Source of the DNA: Lachnospiraceae bacterium
GTDB taxonomy: Bacteria > Bacillota > Clostridia > Lachnospirales > Lachnospiraceae
NCBI GenBank assembly: GCA_017465095.1
Contig: JAFTWX010000046.1
Span: forward strand, 1-64,000
Reading direction: 5' to 3'
Length of the DNA stretch: 64,000 nucleotides
Shown: piece after piece, positions 36,464 to 44,793 of the stretch
Layout of the letters: each line of letters opens with the position of its first letter
Numbering within the stretch: the stretch's first letter is position 1
Notes under the pieces: generated by a model
What the model saw: only the letters and a program-made list of their open reading frames with translations
The model's database searches: none
What the model was told of the DNA's origin: nothing
Translations under genes and position numbers: made by a program

Positions 36464-36988
36464 TCAAAATGAATCTTCTTCAAATTTTTTCTTAAATGAT
36501 TCAAACATTTCGGCTTGTTCCGGTGACATGGCGGAACGCAGAAAATCTTCCGGGGAGGAAGATTTTTCGGAATCTGCCTCGCTAAAGGCTCCCGGGAAAC
36601 CGTCCGGACGGCCGAAGGCTTCAAACAGCGTTCCGAAATCCGAAAAAGAATCGTCGTCAAACACGGACATCAGTCCCTTCATTTTTTCAAACATGGAAAG
36701 ACTCTGCTTTAGCTGTTTTAACTGTAAAAACATAGAGCGTTGTCTGTCGTTGCAATAGGGAAGGGCGCTGTCGAGAAATACATCCAGATAATCGAGTTCC
36801 AGAGCCGTATGTTCCATTTTTGCCTTCGGGAGCTGCTCCATACAATATTTCATTTCTTTTCCTTTTATGAGCAGTGCAATATAAGGACGCAGAGACGGCG
36901 AAAGCAGCGGAAGAGCAAGCTTGAGTATTTGTATTTCGTTTGTGGTGTAGAGCGTGTCAAAGGTAAGTATTGCGTCGTTTGATTCCAT
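36464..36988 (-). CDS. Hypothetical helical protein
   Basis: 174 residues with an AAGGAGG site before the ATG. The N-terminal half is helical (TTNEIQILKLALPLLSPSLR, MFLQLKQLKQSLSMFEKMKG); the C-terminal part is acidic and probably disordered (AFSEADSEKSSSPEDF, ending EQAEMFESFKKKFEEDSF). No domain recognised. It is the first gene of a minus-strand pair with the 92-residue protein. A structural or regulatory role is possible but nothing in the sequence decides it. Confidence 0.65.
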   Translation of the reverse strand: MESNDAILTFDTLYTTNEIQILKLALPLLSPSLRPYIALLIKGKEMKYCMEQLPKAKMEHTALELDYLDVFLDSALPYCNDRQRSMFLQLKQLKQSLSMFEKMKGLMSVFDDDSFSDFGTLFEAFGRPDGFPGAFSEADSEKSSSPEDFLRSAMSPEQAEMFESFKKKFEEDSF

Positions 36989-37036
36989 GAGTATCCTCCT
37001 TAGTTATCCTATGCTTGGTTTTTTATAATATGAGTA

Positions 37037-37058
37037 AAGGAGGCCCGGAGGCCTCCTT
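37037..37058 (-). terminator. Terminator-like hairpin after the Cys/Gly-rich gene
   Basis: A perfect 9-base GC-rich stem AAGGAGGCC/GGCCTCCTT with a 4-base loop, followed on the minus strand by a moderately T-rich tail. Confidence 0.6.
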
Positions 37059-37076
37059 CGTCCCTGCAGAATCAAA

Positions 37077-37310
37077 TTAGAACCAGGAACCGTTTCCGCC
37101 ACAGCAGCAGCTGAGGATTAAAAGAATGATAATCCATTCGCAGCATCCGCCGTTATTGCCGCCGAAAAAGCCTGAACCGCATCCGCAACCGTTGTCGTTG
37201 TTGTTTCCGCAAACGCATAATAAGATGAGAATCCAAATCCAGCTTCCGCATCCGTTTCCGCAATTAGATTCCTGACGACAACCACACTGACTAGCTGATA
37301 ATTCACTCAT
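37077..37310 (-). CDS. Small Cys/Gly-rich protein with two hydrophobic segments
   Basis: 77 residues from the ATG at 37308-37310, which has GGAGG 8 bases upstream. The pattern is Cys/Gly/Asn-rich linkers (QCGCRQESNCGNGCG, CGNNNDNGCGCGSGFFGG) alternating with two hydrophobic stretches (WIWILILLCVC and WIIILLILSCCC). Very similar small proteins occur in Lachnospiraceae genomes, where I recall them being labelled 'chorion class high-cysteine protein', a name borrowed from an insect family that is surely not functional evidence. The composition would fit a membrane-inserted or spore/envelope-associated peptide with many disulfides or metal sites. No modification or export enzymes lie beside it. 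Confidence 0.7.
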   Translation of the reverse strand: MSELSASQCGCRQESNCGNGCGSWIWILILLCVCGNNNDNGCGCGSGFFGGNNGGCCEWIIILLILSCCCGGNGSWF

Positions 37311-37413
37311 GATTAGAGCCTCCAAATTTTGTTTTATGCTGTATCATATGACAAAAAAATAAAAGTGTGCATCCTTTGGAAGAAAAAAACAAACACAATA
37401 TGTTGGATAAGGG

Positions 37414-37442
37414 TTGAATTTCAAGCAATATATAGTTAAAAT
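37414..37442 (+). promoter_or_regulatory. Promoter of srtB, very close to its start codon
   Basis: TTGAAT, 17 bases, TAAAAT. The predicted transcription start is within a few bases of the ATG at 37450, suggesting a very short or absent leader. Confidence 0.5.
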
Positions 37443-37449
37443 AAGAATC

Positions 37450-38505
37450 ATGGATAACTCTGTATTAAATGAAATTAAGAAGAAATATGATTTGACAAAA
37501 GACGAGGATGTCTTGGCATTATTTGCAGCGCTGCAGGCTGGTCAGTATCGTCTTGTAACACGTGAAGAAATGGCTTTTGATGATGAGATTTATGAAAGAG
37601 CCATGGCGATAAAAGAAAAGCAAAAGACGCAGAAAAAGGCAGATGCGGTTTCCGTACAGGGAAAGAAAACGAAAAAGCGTACATCGAAAAAGGTTGTGGT
37701 TTTGACCCGAAATGAACTGAAGGCAAAGCGTGCGGTAACGATGTTTCTTTTTCTTGCTGCTGCCGGATGTCTCTTGTATTTCGGGTGGTATTGCTATGAG
37801 GCGTATCGTACCGGTCAGGAAAACGAAAGACTTGCTTCGCGAAAGGAAAATACGATGCTCAGCTCCCTGTATCAGGACACTGAAGTAGAGTACACGGACG
37901 AGGAGAGCGGGGAAGAAAAGGTATTTACGGTTCTTGACGAGTATAAAAGTTTATATAATCAGAACAAAAACCTAATCGGATGGCTCAAAATAGCCGATAC
38001 AAATATTGACTACCCTGTCATGCAGACGGACGACAATGAATATTACCTTGATCACGATGTCAACCATGAGCAGGATAAGAACGGAACATTGTTTATGGAC
38101 TATCAATGTGACGTGACGAAACCGAGTTCCAACTTTATCATATATGGGCACAATATGCGCTCCGGCAATATGTTCGGCAATCTGGACAAATACAAATCGG
38201 AGGACTATTACAAAAAGCATCCGACGATTCTTTTTGATACCATATATGAGAAGGCGGTATATCAGGTGATGTATGTATTCAATTCCCACATTTATACGGA
38301 GGATGAGGTCACATTTAAGTATTACCAGATGATTGACATCGCCTCAGAAAAGGAATTTGAATCCAACATGAAAAATATGCAGGAAATGTCACTTTACAAC
38401 ACAGGCGTGGAAGCGGTTTACGGAGAACAGCTTTTGACGCTTTCAACCTGTGATTACGGAGAAGATGACGGACGTTTTGTTGTGGTGGCAAAACGGATAC
38501 AATAG
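37450..38505 (+). CDS. srtB: Class B sortase
   Basis: 351 residues from ATG 37450. No ribosome binding site is visible and a promoter lies just upstream, so translation may be leaderless; an in-frame TTG at 37414 falls inside the promoter. An extended charged cytoplasmic N-terminus (about 95 residues) precedes one membrane segment (about 97-117) and the extracellular catalytic domain. The triad is visible: His 234 in IYGHNMRSG, Cys 334 in LTLSTCDY, Arg 342 in GRFVVVAKR. Class B features include GWLKIADTNIDYPVMQTDDN and YYLDHD. Two sortase substrates follow directly, both with xPxTGD signals. C. difficile SrtB is known to use (S/P)PxTG motifs, a close match. Confidence 0.93.
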   Translation: MDNSVLNEIKKKYDLTKDEDVLALFAALQAGQYRLVTREEMAFDDEIYERAMAIKEKQKTQKKADAVSVQGKKTKKRTSKKVVVLTRNELKAKRAVTMFLFLAAAGCLLYFGWYCYEAYRTGQENERLASRKENTMLSSLYQDTEVEYTDEESGEEKVFTVLDEYKSLYNQNKNLIGWLKIADTNIDYPVMQTDDNEYYLDHDVNHEQDKNGTLFMDYQCDVTKPSSNFIIYGHNMRSGNMFGNLDKYKSEDYYKKHPTILFDTIYEKAVYQVMYVFNSHIYTEDEVTFKYYQMIDIASEKEFESNMKNMQEMSLYNTGVEAVYGEQLLTLSTCDYGEDDGRFVVVAKRIQ

Positions 38506-38530
38506 AAGTTCTTGAAAGAGGAGAGCAAAC

Positions 38531-41500
38531 ATGGCAAACAACAAAAAGAAAACCAAAAGAAGATTGAACAGACGTTTGAAGAGAACGGTTATGGGAACGC
38601 TGTCCGCGGTACTTATGGTGTCGGCGGTGATTGTAGCGCTGATTCCTGTTCCGGAATCCAAAGCGGCGGCTACCGATTTGGAGTCATCACTTTTGTCGGA
38701 AGCAACTCTTGATGAGTCAGATTATATTCCGGACTATGTAAAGAATAACTATCCGGTATATGCCAATGCAGACGGAAACTTCCGTGTTGCGTACGGAAGT
38801 AACGGAGGTACGTTAACCGGAGTTATCGTATATTACAATACCAATAATGTTGTTTCCAATGCATCGCTTACGATTCCGAGTGAAATTGATGCGTTCTTAT
38901 ATCATAAAGGAAAAGCAGATTTTGTTGCGGTAAATAGTAACGACGAATATTTATACTATGTTTCGCAGGAAAAAGCAGATGCGACTTACAATGAAGACGG
39001 AAGCATTAATACGCCGGCGGTGAATACGATTCTGTCACCGTGTCTCGGTTCCAAACAGGAAAATTGGACCGGTCAAAATCTTTATGTGGTTGCAGGCGCT
39101 GACGGAGCTGCCGATGTGGAACTGGTTTCCGGAAACAGTATCAGTTATAAGGCTTCCGAACAGCTTGTGATTCCGGTTCAGTATGTGGGAGGCACCCGTT
39201 ATGAAGTAGAGATTAACAATGCAGGTACCGGGCCGAGTTCTGACGGAAAATATTACGCACAAGGCGCCGGACCGGGTGTGTTTGAAGGTGCGACCAACTT
39301 CTCGACGCTTGTGATTCCGGAGAAGATTTTAGGAATCGGCGACAATGCATTCAAGGGTTGTCAGATGCAAAATGTAAAGGTGGAAAACGGTGCTCGTTGC
39401 ATCGGTAATAATGCATTCCGTGATTGTAACCAGATGAGCACCATCGGTTTTGTAGAGCCGTCCAACCTTGTGGGAATCGGTGATTATGCATTTGCCGGAT
39501 GTACGTATCTGACTTCAGTTAAAATTCCGGATGAGGTGCAGAAACTTGGCAACTGTGTATTCAAGGATTGCACCAATCTCTCGGCAGTGAACATATATGG
39601 TAATGATGCGGACGGAAATACATCTCTTGCTACAGTGGGTAGCGGACTGTTTTATAACTGTCTGTCCCTGACCCAGGTAGCGTTTCCGATACGTGTAGCC
39701 AATATTGACAAGGTGCAGTACACACTCTACGGCTGTTCTTCTTTGACCTATCTCGGACTTCCGGAAAATCCGGGTACCGGTGATAATGTATTTAAATATA
39801 ACAATGTGACAGGATGCAGCAGCTTGGATACCGTCAAGGTTCCGGCCCGTGAATTGAAACTGGATTGTGATGACAGCGGATATGTAGGAGCAGGAAAATT
39901 TGACAATCTTTATACCGGCGCCGACCGTGATATTTTCAGTGCAGAAAACCTGGGAGAGGGTTCTGCGTTTCAGGATACCTATGAGGTGAGCGATGAATTC
40001 TGCATTTTGGCCCATTCTCAATCCTATGCTCACACTTATACGCAGAAACACGGAGAGGCATTCGGTTATCTTGATACGAATTATATCGGCTGGTACGAAA
40101 AATTTGTAGACGGATATGCGTTCCGTGTTGATGATACCAACACGCTTGTGGATTTTGAGAAGATTGAGAAGACCAATGACGGAAGTAATGTAATTATTCC
40201 GGATAACATTGCCAAATATCATGTGGCATCGATTTCATCCGATACATTCAGCGGAAATGAAGAAATCGAGTATCTTTATATTCCGGCTTCGGTTTCCGTA
40301 ATTGATGCAGGAGCCTTTAAGGGATGTACCTCTCTGCGCACGGTTAATTTTGACAATGCGCTTGGCATTCAGGCAATCGGAACCGATGCGTTTAAGACCG
40401 GCGTAGTTTTGGCGGATATTGATAATAATAATGATAACATTCCGGATGAAAGTCTTTGCTTTATCGGAGATATTTCTTCCGAGTGTGTTCCGTTCAATTA
40501 TGCAATGGATGTAAATAACAACTACAACGATCCTGCGGCGCCGACCCAGTATATTAAATATACCAGTGGATTCCCGCAGAATCTCCAAATTCAGATGGTG
40601 GTAACCAAAAATGAAAACACCAACCAGATTGAATCGGCATATCCGGTTGTAGTAGGAATTCCTACGGAAAAACAGTTACAGGGGACAGAGAGTTACAGTT
40701 TGAGTACTTATGACGGAAACAGTGATTATGTCCGCACAAAAGATCAGGAAAACACTATTGTTGCATCTGCATACAACAAGTACCAGAGCAATTTACTGAA
40801 CCCATCCAATCCGATTATGCTGACCGAGGAAGAACAGGAAGTTATTGATGCAGTTTATCATGTAGTGATTGAAGACGGTATCAAAGGATTGAAGGATGAC
40901 CTGTTTACCGGAAATACAGCAGTACAGAGTGTGATTCTGGAAACGATTGAGTCTGTTCCGGACAATGAGTTTGCAGGTTGTACTTCGATGGATACCTTTA
41001 TTATGAACAGCAGCGGTAATGCTGCGGGAGAATCGCTCGGTGAGCGTGTATTCCAGGATTGTACAAAGCTTGAAAATGTGACATTGCCGAGTACACTTAC
41101 CGAAATCGTTGCCATGCCGTTTGCGGGCTGTGAAAAACTGACCAATGTCGGATTCAGCGGAAGTCCGTATTTTACCTGCGAAGATGCCATTATTAAGGGC
41201 GCAGGCGGGGACGGCAATTTTACGCGAATCGTGGAGTGTCTCGAAACCAGAGGAAATCTGGTTGGAGCAGCGAAACTCAGCTCGTCTGAGTTTACAGGCA
41301 TTACCAGCATTGATCCGTGTGCGTTCCAGTATTGTACCGGAATCAAAGAAGCATATTTGGATGAGGCGGAAGCATCCGTGATACCGGATTGTTGCTTTGA
41401 CGGTGCGACACAGCTTTACTATTGCAGCCTTTCTCCGGCGACGAAAAAAATCGGAAAATATGCATTCCGCAACACGGCATTGTCCACCATTTCTATTCCG

Positions 41501-43135
41501 GACAGTGTACAAGATATTGACGGTGAGGCGTTCATTACAGAGGATGCCACGGGAAATAAAGATTATATTCAGGGTCTGACCGTGGAGTGTGCGGAGGACA
41601 GTACTGCATATTGGTATTGTCAGGATAAAGACGGTATTACGGCGCAGACTTATGTACAGACATTTACGGTAACATTCCTTGACTGGGATGATTATGTGCT
41701 GAAAACAGAGACTGTAAAGAAGGGTGCCAGTGCGACAGCACCGCGTACATACAGAGAGGGATATGCCCTTACCGGCTGGACAGAGGACTTTGACAACGTA
41801 AAAGAAGATATCGTGACGAAGGCCATTTATGAGGAGAGCAATGCAGCTACTATCGAAGGATTTTATTCCGTAGTATTCCAGGATTTTGACGGCCTTTACA
41901 CATGGGATACCCAGTATTTGAAAGAAGGTGCCACACCGACAAAACCGAATGTGACGCCGACGAGAAAAGGATATATCTTCAGCTATTGGGCACCGTCCAA
42001 CTTTAATACAATACAGGTAACAGGAAATCTCATTGTAAAAGCGTACTATACAGAGGATCCGAATTACGTGGAAGGCGATACGTCCGGCGGTTCGGGCGGG
42101 GCGACGGATAATGTAACGCGTTATAAGGTTGATTTTGTGGATCATGACGGATCTATTTTAGATACCCAGATGGTTCCGGCGGGTAGTTGCCCGACTGAAA
42201 CAACGGTTGTACCGACAAGAAAGGGATATACCTTTACAACATGGTCACCGTCCAATTATGCAACAGTTCCGGTAACTGCGGATATGCAGGTGAAAGCACT
42301 TTACTCGAAAGCTTCTTCCGGAAGTGATGACGGAGTGGACGAGGAAGGTCAAACTTCATCGGATGCATCCAAGGAACCGAATTCCGGCGGAAGTACCGGC
42401 GGAAGTGACGGAGCAACGGGCGGAAACAATTCACAGACACAGACGCAGACAGGAAACGGAACGACGGCCGGAAACGGCGGAGGTACTGCGAACAGACCGT
42501 CAGGTACAATCAGCGGAAATTCGTCGACAACGGTGGTTCATAAAGTTCCGACCGGAGACAGTACAAAAGTGGTTGTCACAAAGACAGGTATTTCCAATAA
42601 AGACCTTGTTTCGGCAAAAATCTCGGGTTCCAACGACAATTTTGTTGTAAAAATTTCAGACAGCGCTGAGGCTCGCAGTGAGGTAGAAGCAGCGCTCCTC
42701 AAGGAGTACGGTTCCCTTGATAATTTGAAGTATTTTGCGATGGATATCAGCCTGTATGATTCCACAGGAACATCCAAGATTGAAAACACATCCGGAATTA
42801 CCGTTACGGTTACATTACCGCTTCCGGATGCGCTTGCAGGTTATGCAGGAAATAATAAGGCCGGAGCAGTGAAAAACGGTGTGTTTGAAAAGCTGAATTC
42901 CAGACTGACATCCATTGACAATGTGGCATGTATCTCCTTTGATGCAACCCATTTTTCACCATATGCGATTTATGTTGAGACGGATAATCTTACAAGCGGT
43001 GTTGTGGATGTAACACCGACCACCGGAGATCCGATTCATCCAAAATGGTTCCTTTCGATCGGACTCGCGCTGTTATCAGTGCTCATGTTCTTCGGTAAAG
43101 GATCCAAAAACAAGATTGTGAAAGTGATCGAATGA
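38531..43135 (+). CDS. Cell-wall anchored LRR_5 (BspA-like) protein with InlB-type repeats
   Basis: 1534 residues. A basic N-terminus and signal segment (about 15-45) are followed by blocks of BspA-like leucine-rich repeats (for example LVIPEKILGIGDNAFKGC, KIPDEVQKLGNCVFKDC) across about 100-1000. Three InlB B-type repeats lie near 1045-1260 (GYALTGW, RKGYIFSYW, RKGYTFTTW). A Gly/Ser/Thr-rich linker follows, then a beta domain containing FDATHFSPYAIYVE. The sorting signal is TPTTGD at 1495-1500, a hydrophobic stretch starting PKWFLSIG and a lysine-rich tail. It starts 25 bases after srtB (GAGGAGAG site) and overlaps the next gene by ATGA. A surface adhesin anchored by the adjacent sortase is the natural reading; the ligand is unknown. 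Confidence 0.9.
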   Translation: MANNKKKTKRRLNRRLKRTVMGTLSAVLMVSAVIVALIPVPESKAAATDLESSLLSEATLDESDYIPDYVKNNYPVYANADGNFRVAYGSNGGTLTGVIVYYNTNNVVSNASLTIPSEIDAFLYHKGKADFVAVNSNDEYLYYVSQEKADATYNEDGSINTPAVNTILSPCLGSKQENWTGQNLYVVAGADGAADVELVSGNSISYKASEQLVIPVQYVGGTRYEVEINNAGTGPSSDGKYYAQGAGPGVFEGATNFSTLVIPEKILGIGDNAFKGCQMQNVKVENGARCIGNNAFRDCNQMSTIGFVEPSNLVGIGDYAFAGCTYLTSVKIPDEVQKLGNCVFKDCTNLSAVNIYGNDADGNTSLATVGSGLFYNCLSLTQVAFPIRVANIDKVQYTLYGCSSLTYLGLPENPGTGDNVFKYNNVTGCSSLDTVKVPARELKLDCDDSGYVGAGKFDNLYTGADRDIFSAENLGEGSAFQDTYEVSDEFCILAHSQSYAHTYTQKHGEAFGYLDTNYIGWYEKFVDGYAFRVDDTNTLVDFEKIEKTNDGSNVIIPDNIAKYHVASISSDTFSGNEEIEYLYIPASVSVIDAGAFKGCTSLRTVNFDNALGIQAIGTDAFKTGVVLADIDNNNDNIPDESLCFIGDISSECVPFNYAMDVNNNYNDPAAPTQYIKYTSGFPQNLQIQMVVTKNENTNQIESAYPVVVGIPTEKQLQGTESYSLSTYDGNSDYVRTKDQENTIVASAYNKYQSNLLNPSNPIMLTEEEQEVIDAVYHVVIEDGIKGLKDDLFTGNTAVQSVILETIESVPDNEFAGCTSMDTFIMNSSGNAAGESLGERVFQDCTKLENVTLPSTLTEIVAMPFAGCEKLTNVGFSGSPYFTCEDAIIKGAGGDGNFTRIVECLETRGNLVGAAKLSSSEFTGITSIDPCAFQYCTGIKEAYLDEAEASVIPDCCFDGATQLYYCSLSPATKKIGKYAFRNTALSTISIPDSVQDIDGEAFITEDATGNKDYIQGLTVECAEDSTAYWYCQDKDGITAQTYVQTFTVTFLDWDDYVLKTETVKKGASATAPRTYREGYALTGWTEDFDNVKEDIVTKAIYEESNAATIEGFYSVVFQDFDGLYTWDTQYLKEGATPTKPNVTPTRKGYIFSYWAPSNFNTIQVTGNLIVKAYYTEDPNYVEGDTSGGSGGATDNVTRYKVDFVDHDGSILDTQMVPAGSCPTETTVVPTRKGYTFTTWSPSNYATVPVTADMQVKALYSKASSGSDDGVDEEGQTSSDASKEPNSGGSTGGSDGATGGNNSQTQTQTGNGTTAGNGGGTANRPSGTISGNSSTTVVHKVPTGDSTKVVVTKTGISNKDLVSAKISGSNDNFVVKISDSAEARSEVEAALLKEYGSLDNLKYFAMDISLYDSTGTSKIENTSGITVTVTLPLPDALAGYAGNNKAGAVKNGVFEKLNSRLTSIDNVACISFDATHFSPYAIYVETDNLTSGVVDVTPTTGDPIHPKWFLSIGLALLSVLMFFGKGSKNKIVKVIE

Positions 43136-44793
43136 AAAAAACAGTAAAGAAAATTGCAGGTGCAGCTTTTTTGGTACTTGCGCTTGCTCTGTCCCAGATT
43201 CCGGCGCCGTTTGCACAGGCGGTCGGATCGCAGATGGAGTTCAAAAGAGACGGGAACATATTAATTTCATATACAGGCACGGCTTCGGTCGTGTCTGTTC
43301 CTGATGGTATAAAAACAGTCGGTACCGATGCGTTTGCAGGAAACCAAAGTGTGGAGAGTGTTTCCTTCCCGGCCAGTGTGGAAGTCGTTGAAAACGGTGC
43401 GTTCCGTGATTGTACAAATCTGGATTCCGTATACTTTTCTTCCGGTATATCCACGATTGAGAGCGGAGCCTTTGCTATGTGTCCGGAGCTGGATACGGTC
43501 CGTTTTTCTCCGACAATTATGGAGCTGGGGGCCGGCGTTTTTTCCGGTGATGATGAGCTGGAAATGATTGAACTGGGAAAAAACAGTTATTTTGTGATGG
43601 CGGACGGAGCGATTTACAGTCGTGACATGACAAAACTGATTCAGGTTCTGGCCGGCAGAGACGGAAAAACATATGATATGCCGGACACGGTAACAGATAT
43701 AGAGCGATATGCTTTCTGGGGATGTGACAATCTTGAAAGTGTTGAGCTTTCTGCCCATTTGACAGAAATACCGGAATACTCATTTTCAAATTGCAAAAAT
43801 TTAAAGACCGTTTCGATTCCTTATTCGGTCAGACGGATTGCGGCCAAGGCATTTGAAGATTGTATCGATTTGGATATTATCACATTGCCGGCGTCCGTAA
43901 CCAATATACACAGCACAGCTTTTGACGGATGCTATGCGCTGAAAATTGTTGCCCAGGAGGGCACGCCGGCCTATGAGTTTGCGCAGGAGTTTGAATCTTC
44001 TGTTGCATTGCTGATGGAGCAGGATACGACCGCGGTCAGTGAAAATGCCATAGGTGAGATGTATAAAGAGATAATAGTCAAAGAAGAGCCGGAAGAGGAT
44101 GAAGAAGAGGAAGAAGATGATGAGGAAGAAGAGCGTGAAACAAAAGAAATCCTCGATGTTTATGATCCGACCAATCCTTCCGATGTTTCCAAATTAAATG
44201 TATCGGACTACTATGGACCGGATTCATCCGAGGTCATCGGCAAGAGCCGTGTTGTAGCCGGAAATGCAGTCGTCTTTTATGATGAGAATGCTGCGCAGCC
44301 GGAACCGGAAGTAACCACCTCGGAACCGGAAGAATTTGTTGCTGATTTTGTGGCTGAGGATGACGGTAGTCACATTATTTCAAAAAAGAAATATTATCAG
44401 TCTACGGAGTTTAAGAAGCCGACAATGGCGGATACCATAGAGAAAATTGATGATTTTGCATTTGCCAGAAGCGATGCGGAGGCTGTTGCTATTCCGGAAG
44501 GAGTCACACACATCGGATACGGTGCATTTTATCATTGTGACCGTCTGGAAAACGTGGAGATTCCGAGCAGTGTAAAAACATTGGAGCCGGAAGCTTTTTC
44601 CCAGACGCCGTATTTGACGAAGTGGCTCGGCGGACAGGGAGGAGAAGATTTCCTCATTGTCGGAGACGGTATATTGATGGCATACAGAGGGAAGGATGCA
44701 AAAGTAGTGGTTCCGGGCGAGGTAAAGAAATTGCCGGAGGAGCCTTCAAAAATCATACAGAAATACAGGAAGTTATACTGGGTGATAATCTGA
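43132..44793 (+). CDS. LRR_5 surface protein, 5' part of a frameshifted gene
   Basis: The first 553 codons of a gene whose frame breaks near 44730. It has a signal peptide (ending near QIPAPFAQA), BspA-like repeats (GIKTVGTDAFAGNQSVESV and similar), a very acidic segment (about 317-340, mostly Glu/Asp) and a second repeat block. After KVVVPGEVKK the frame runs into 20 unrelated residues and stops, while the next frame continues the expected repeat sequence. The start overlaps the stop of the 1534-residue protein (ATGA). As sequenced, the product would lack its wall anchor and be secreted. A sequencing error, a real mutation or phase variation could each explain this. Confidence 0.85.
   Translation: MKKTVKKIAGAAFLVLALALSQIPAPFAQAVGSQMEFKRDGNILISYTGTASVVSVPDGIKTVGTDAFAGNQSVESVSFPASVEVVENGAFRDCTNLDSVYFSSGISTIESGAFAMCPELDTVRFSPTIMELGAGVFSGDDELEMIELGKNSYFVMADGAIYSRDMTKLIQVLAGRDGKTYDMPDTVTDIERYAFWGCDNLESVELSAHLTEIPEYSFSNCKNLKTVSIPYSVRRIAAKAFEDCIDLDIITLPASVTNIHSTAFDGCYALKIVAQEGTPAYEFAQEFESSVALLMEQDTTAVSENAIGEMYKEIIVKEEPEEDEEEEEDDEEEERETKEILDVYDPTNPSDVSKLNVSDYYGPDSSEVIGKSRVVAGNAVVFYDENAAQPEPEVTTSEPEEFVADFVAEDDGSHIISKKKYYQSTEFKKPTMADTIEKIDDFAFARSDAEAVAIPEGVTHIGYGAFYHCDRLENVEIPSSVKTLEPEAFSQTPYLTKWLGGQGGEDFLIVGDGILMAYRGKDAKVVVPGEVKKLPEEPSKIIQKYRKLYWVII
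44728..44730 (+). other. Frameshift site in the second sortase substrate gene
   Basis: In GTAAAGAAATTGCC the frame reads V-K-K-L-P and fails. One extra A in the AAA run gives V-K-K-I-A-G-G-A-F-K, the expected repeat, joining the two parts into one protein of about 980 residues spanning 43132-46076. The run is short and does not form a classical slippery heptamer. Confidence 0.85.

Noticed and set aside
37077..37310. Bacteriocin or RiPP precursor reading of the Cys/Gly-rich protein
   Set aside because: No modification enzyme, radical SAM protein, protease or exporter gene lies nearby, and the two hydrophobic segments do not resemble a leader/core layout.
40793..42145. Minus-strand open frame of 450 codons inside the 1534-residue LRR protein
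   Set aside because: Antisense shadow of repetitive coding sequence; Cys/Arg/Ile-rich product without domains, and the plus-strand protein is clear.
44722..44733. Programmed minus-one ribosomal frameshifting at AAG-AAA
   Set aside because: A slip would force the A-site tRNA from AAA to GAA, and no stimulatory hairpin or strong upstream Shine-Dalgarno was seen; a simple one-base deletion is more likely.
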